Below, piece by piece: positions 5,567-6,082 of a DNA stretch of 6,082 bases. The notes beneath the pieces are model-generated. The model was given only the letters and a program-made list of their open reading frames with translations. It ran no database searches and was not told the DNA's origin. Both the position numbers and the translations under genes were made by a program. Each line of letters begins with the position of its first letter. The stretch's first letter is position 1. The DNA is from Nitrospirae bacterium RBG_16_43_11 (GTDB taxonomy: Bacteria > Nitrospirota > 9FT-COMBO-42-15 > HDB-SIOI813). The stretch covers positions 397 through 6,478 of the forward strand of contig MHEI01000053.1 in assembly GCA_001805165.1 (NCBI GenBank). Reading direction: 5' to 3'.

Positions 5567-5596
5567 TTGACATAGAATGGCAAACACCTTAATAAT
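5567..5596 (+). promoter_or_regulatory. Sigma-70-like promoter for the lipoprotein gene
   Basis: TTGACA at 5567-5572, an 18-base spacer and AATAAT at 5591-5596 (five of six matches to TATAAT). Transcription would start near 5603, giving a leader of about 190 bases before the lipoprotein ATG. The two divergent -35 boxes are 22 bases apart, so a regulator bound between them could affect both directions. Confidence 0.5.
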
Positions 5597-5683
5597 AAAT
5601 ATGTGAGATTCTTGCAAAAGTGGTAAATTATAATTTTTGTAAGGAGAGCCATGGATAGGACGAAAACTTTAAGAGGGGTTTAG

Positions 5684-5708
5684 CCCTTCCCTTCAGGAAA
5701 GGGGGTGG
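5684..5708 (+). promoter_or_regulatory. GC-rich stem-loop in the lipoprotein leader
   Basis: CCCTTCCCTT (5684-5693) can pair with AAGGGGGTGG (5699-5708): nine of ten positions pair, two as G-T, around a five-base loop CAGGA. A T-rich stretch (ATTTATTTTT) begins about five bases after the stem. This could be a weak terminator or attenuator in the long leader. Its C-rich/G-rich form also resembles dispersed intergenic palindromes in related bacteria. The present sequence cannot decide between these. Confidence 0.4.
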
Positions 5709-5790
5709 ACCATATTTATTTTTGAGGAAACAGTGTATTACATAGAAAGAAGTAAATAATTCACTTGCTGTGAAAAGGAGGTCAATATTA

Positions 5791-6082
5791 ATGAAGAAAT
5801 TAATAACCAGTATGGGAAGATTATGGATATTGGGATTTGTTCTCATGACCTCATCGGTCATGTTAACCATGACAGGCTGCTCTGATGACGCAAGCACAAG
5901 CCTGACAAATCCAACAGCGAACTCCTTTGAACCAACAGGCACAATTCAAGGGATTGTAAGGGATTCGGTTACCCTGGAACCTATCGCAGGGGCCAAGGTA
6001 TCTATCGGTGTACAGACTGCCACAACAGATGCATATGGACAATACGTCCTGAGCGATGTGCCCGCGACATCCGATGCCTTGA
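5791..6082 (+). CDS. Lipoprotein with carboxypeptidase-regulatory-like domain, 5' part
   Basis: The frame runs from an ATG at 5791 to the window edge (97 codons, no stop). GGAGG at 5777-5781 lies nine bases upstream. The N-terminus is a lipoprotein signal peptide: MKKLITSMGR, a hydrophobic stretch (about residues 11-28) and a lipobox Met-Thr-Gly-Cys with Cys30 as the lipidated residue. Ser31 rather than Asp follows, which under the E. coli rule favours outer-membrane sorting. After a Thr/Ser/Asn-rich linker comes the start of a carboxypeptidase D regulatory-like beta-sandwich (PF13620 type): GTIQGIVRDSV, then PIAGAKVSI, then TTDAYGQYVLSDVPA. Such domains are structural or binding modules on envelope proteins. 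Further domains may follow outside the window, so no overall function is proposed. It is divergently transcribed from the sulfur operon and shares its intergenic region. Confidence 0.85.
   Translation, partial: MKKLITSMGRLWILGFVLMTSSVMLTMTGCSDDASTSLTNPTANSFEPTGTIQGIVRDSVTLEPIAGAKVSIGVQTATTDAYGQYVLSDVPATSDAL

Larger units (their letters stand above)
5485..5790. other. Divergent intergenic region
   Basis: This 306-base stretch separates the sulfur operon from the lipoprotein gene. Its left part holds the strong AGGAGGGG ribosome site of the ThiS-like gene (5494-5501) and the two divergent promoters. Its right part (5600-5790) is AT-rich apart from the hairpin at 5684-5708. The only other candidate is a ten-codon ORF (5651-5683) preceded by AAGGAG. 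No tRNA, riboswitch or longer gene is recognised; a longer minus-strand frame through 5628-5942 opposes the lipoprotein gene and looks like a shadow. Confidence 0.7.

Noticed and set aside
5628..5942. A 104-residue minus-strand ORF
   Set aside because: It lies antisense to the signal peptide and start of the well-supported lipoprotein gene, has no family resemblance, and its C-terminal part comes from the G/C-rich hairpin region.
1..6082. CRISPR array, transposon, tRNA or rRNA
   Set aside because: No regularly spaced direct repeats, transposase motifs or tRNA-like cloverleaf were seen on either strand.

Overview
The window carries a compact nine-gene minus-strand operon for sulfur-carrier-dependent amino acid synthesis, bounded by the tail of a DUF507 gene on the left and the head of a lipoprotein gene on the right. 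Base composition is moderate (roughly low-40s percent GC by eye). The DUF507 protein, the gene set threonine synthase / CysO / NIL domain / MoeB / JAMM protease, and the lipoprotein together suggest a Gram-negative bacterium of the Nitrospirota or Desulfobacterota (former Deltaproteobacteria) type. This is an inference from gene content, not a taxonomic identification.

Layout. Bases 1-252 (+): C-terminal 83 residues of a DUF507 protein, converging on the operon with a 2-bp gap. Bases 255-5484 (-), in order of transcription: a ThiS-like carrier (5484-5281), cysteine synthase (5284-4355), MoeB/ThiF-type E1 copy A (4316-3516, TTG start), a threonine-synthase-like PLP enzyme (3541-2267), a CysO/MoaD-like carrier (2253-1978), a stand-alone NIL-domain protein (1973-1734), MoeB/ThiF-type E1 copy B (1716-910), a JAMM/M67 metallopeptidase (887-489) and a small two-helix membrane protein (485-255). 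Genes overlap or lie at most 38 bp apart, and a strong sigma-70-like promoter sits directly upstream of the first. Bases 5485-5790: intergenic, with two back-to-back divergent promoters and, in the rightward leader, a GC-rich hairpin and a possible ten-codon ORF. Bases 5791-6082 (+): start of a lipoprotein with a carboxypeptidase-regulatory-like beta-sandwich domain, cut by the window edge.

How the genes may work together. In Mycobacterium tuberculosis CysO-CysM-Mec and Wolinella HcyS-HcyD-HcyF, an E1-like protein adenylates the C-terminal glycine of a small ubiquitin-fold protein, the tail becomes a thiocarboxylate, a PLP enzyme transfers the sulfur to an amino acid precursor, and a JAMM protease trims the carrier tail or releases the amino acid. 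This operon holds two such sets side by side: ThiS-like + cysteine synthase + MoeB-A, and threonine-synthase-like + CysO-like + NIL + MoeB-B, with one JAMM protease available to both. The inferred outputs are cysteine from the first set and, more speculatively, homocysteine from the second. Two sequence details support a working carrier/protease system: the ThiS-like carrier has two residues after its glycines that must be removed before activation, and in both carriers the Gly-Gly codons also form the Shine-Dalgarno sequence of the next gene.
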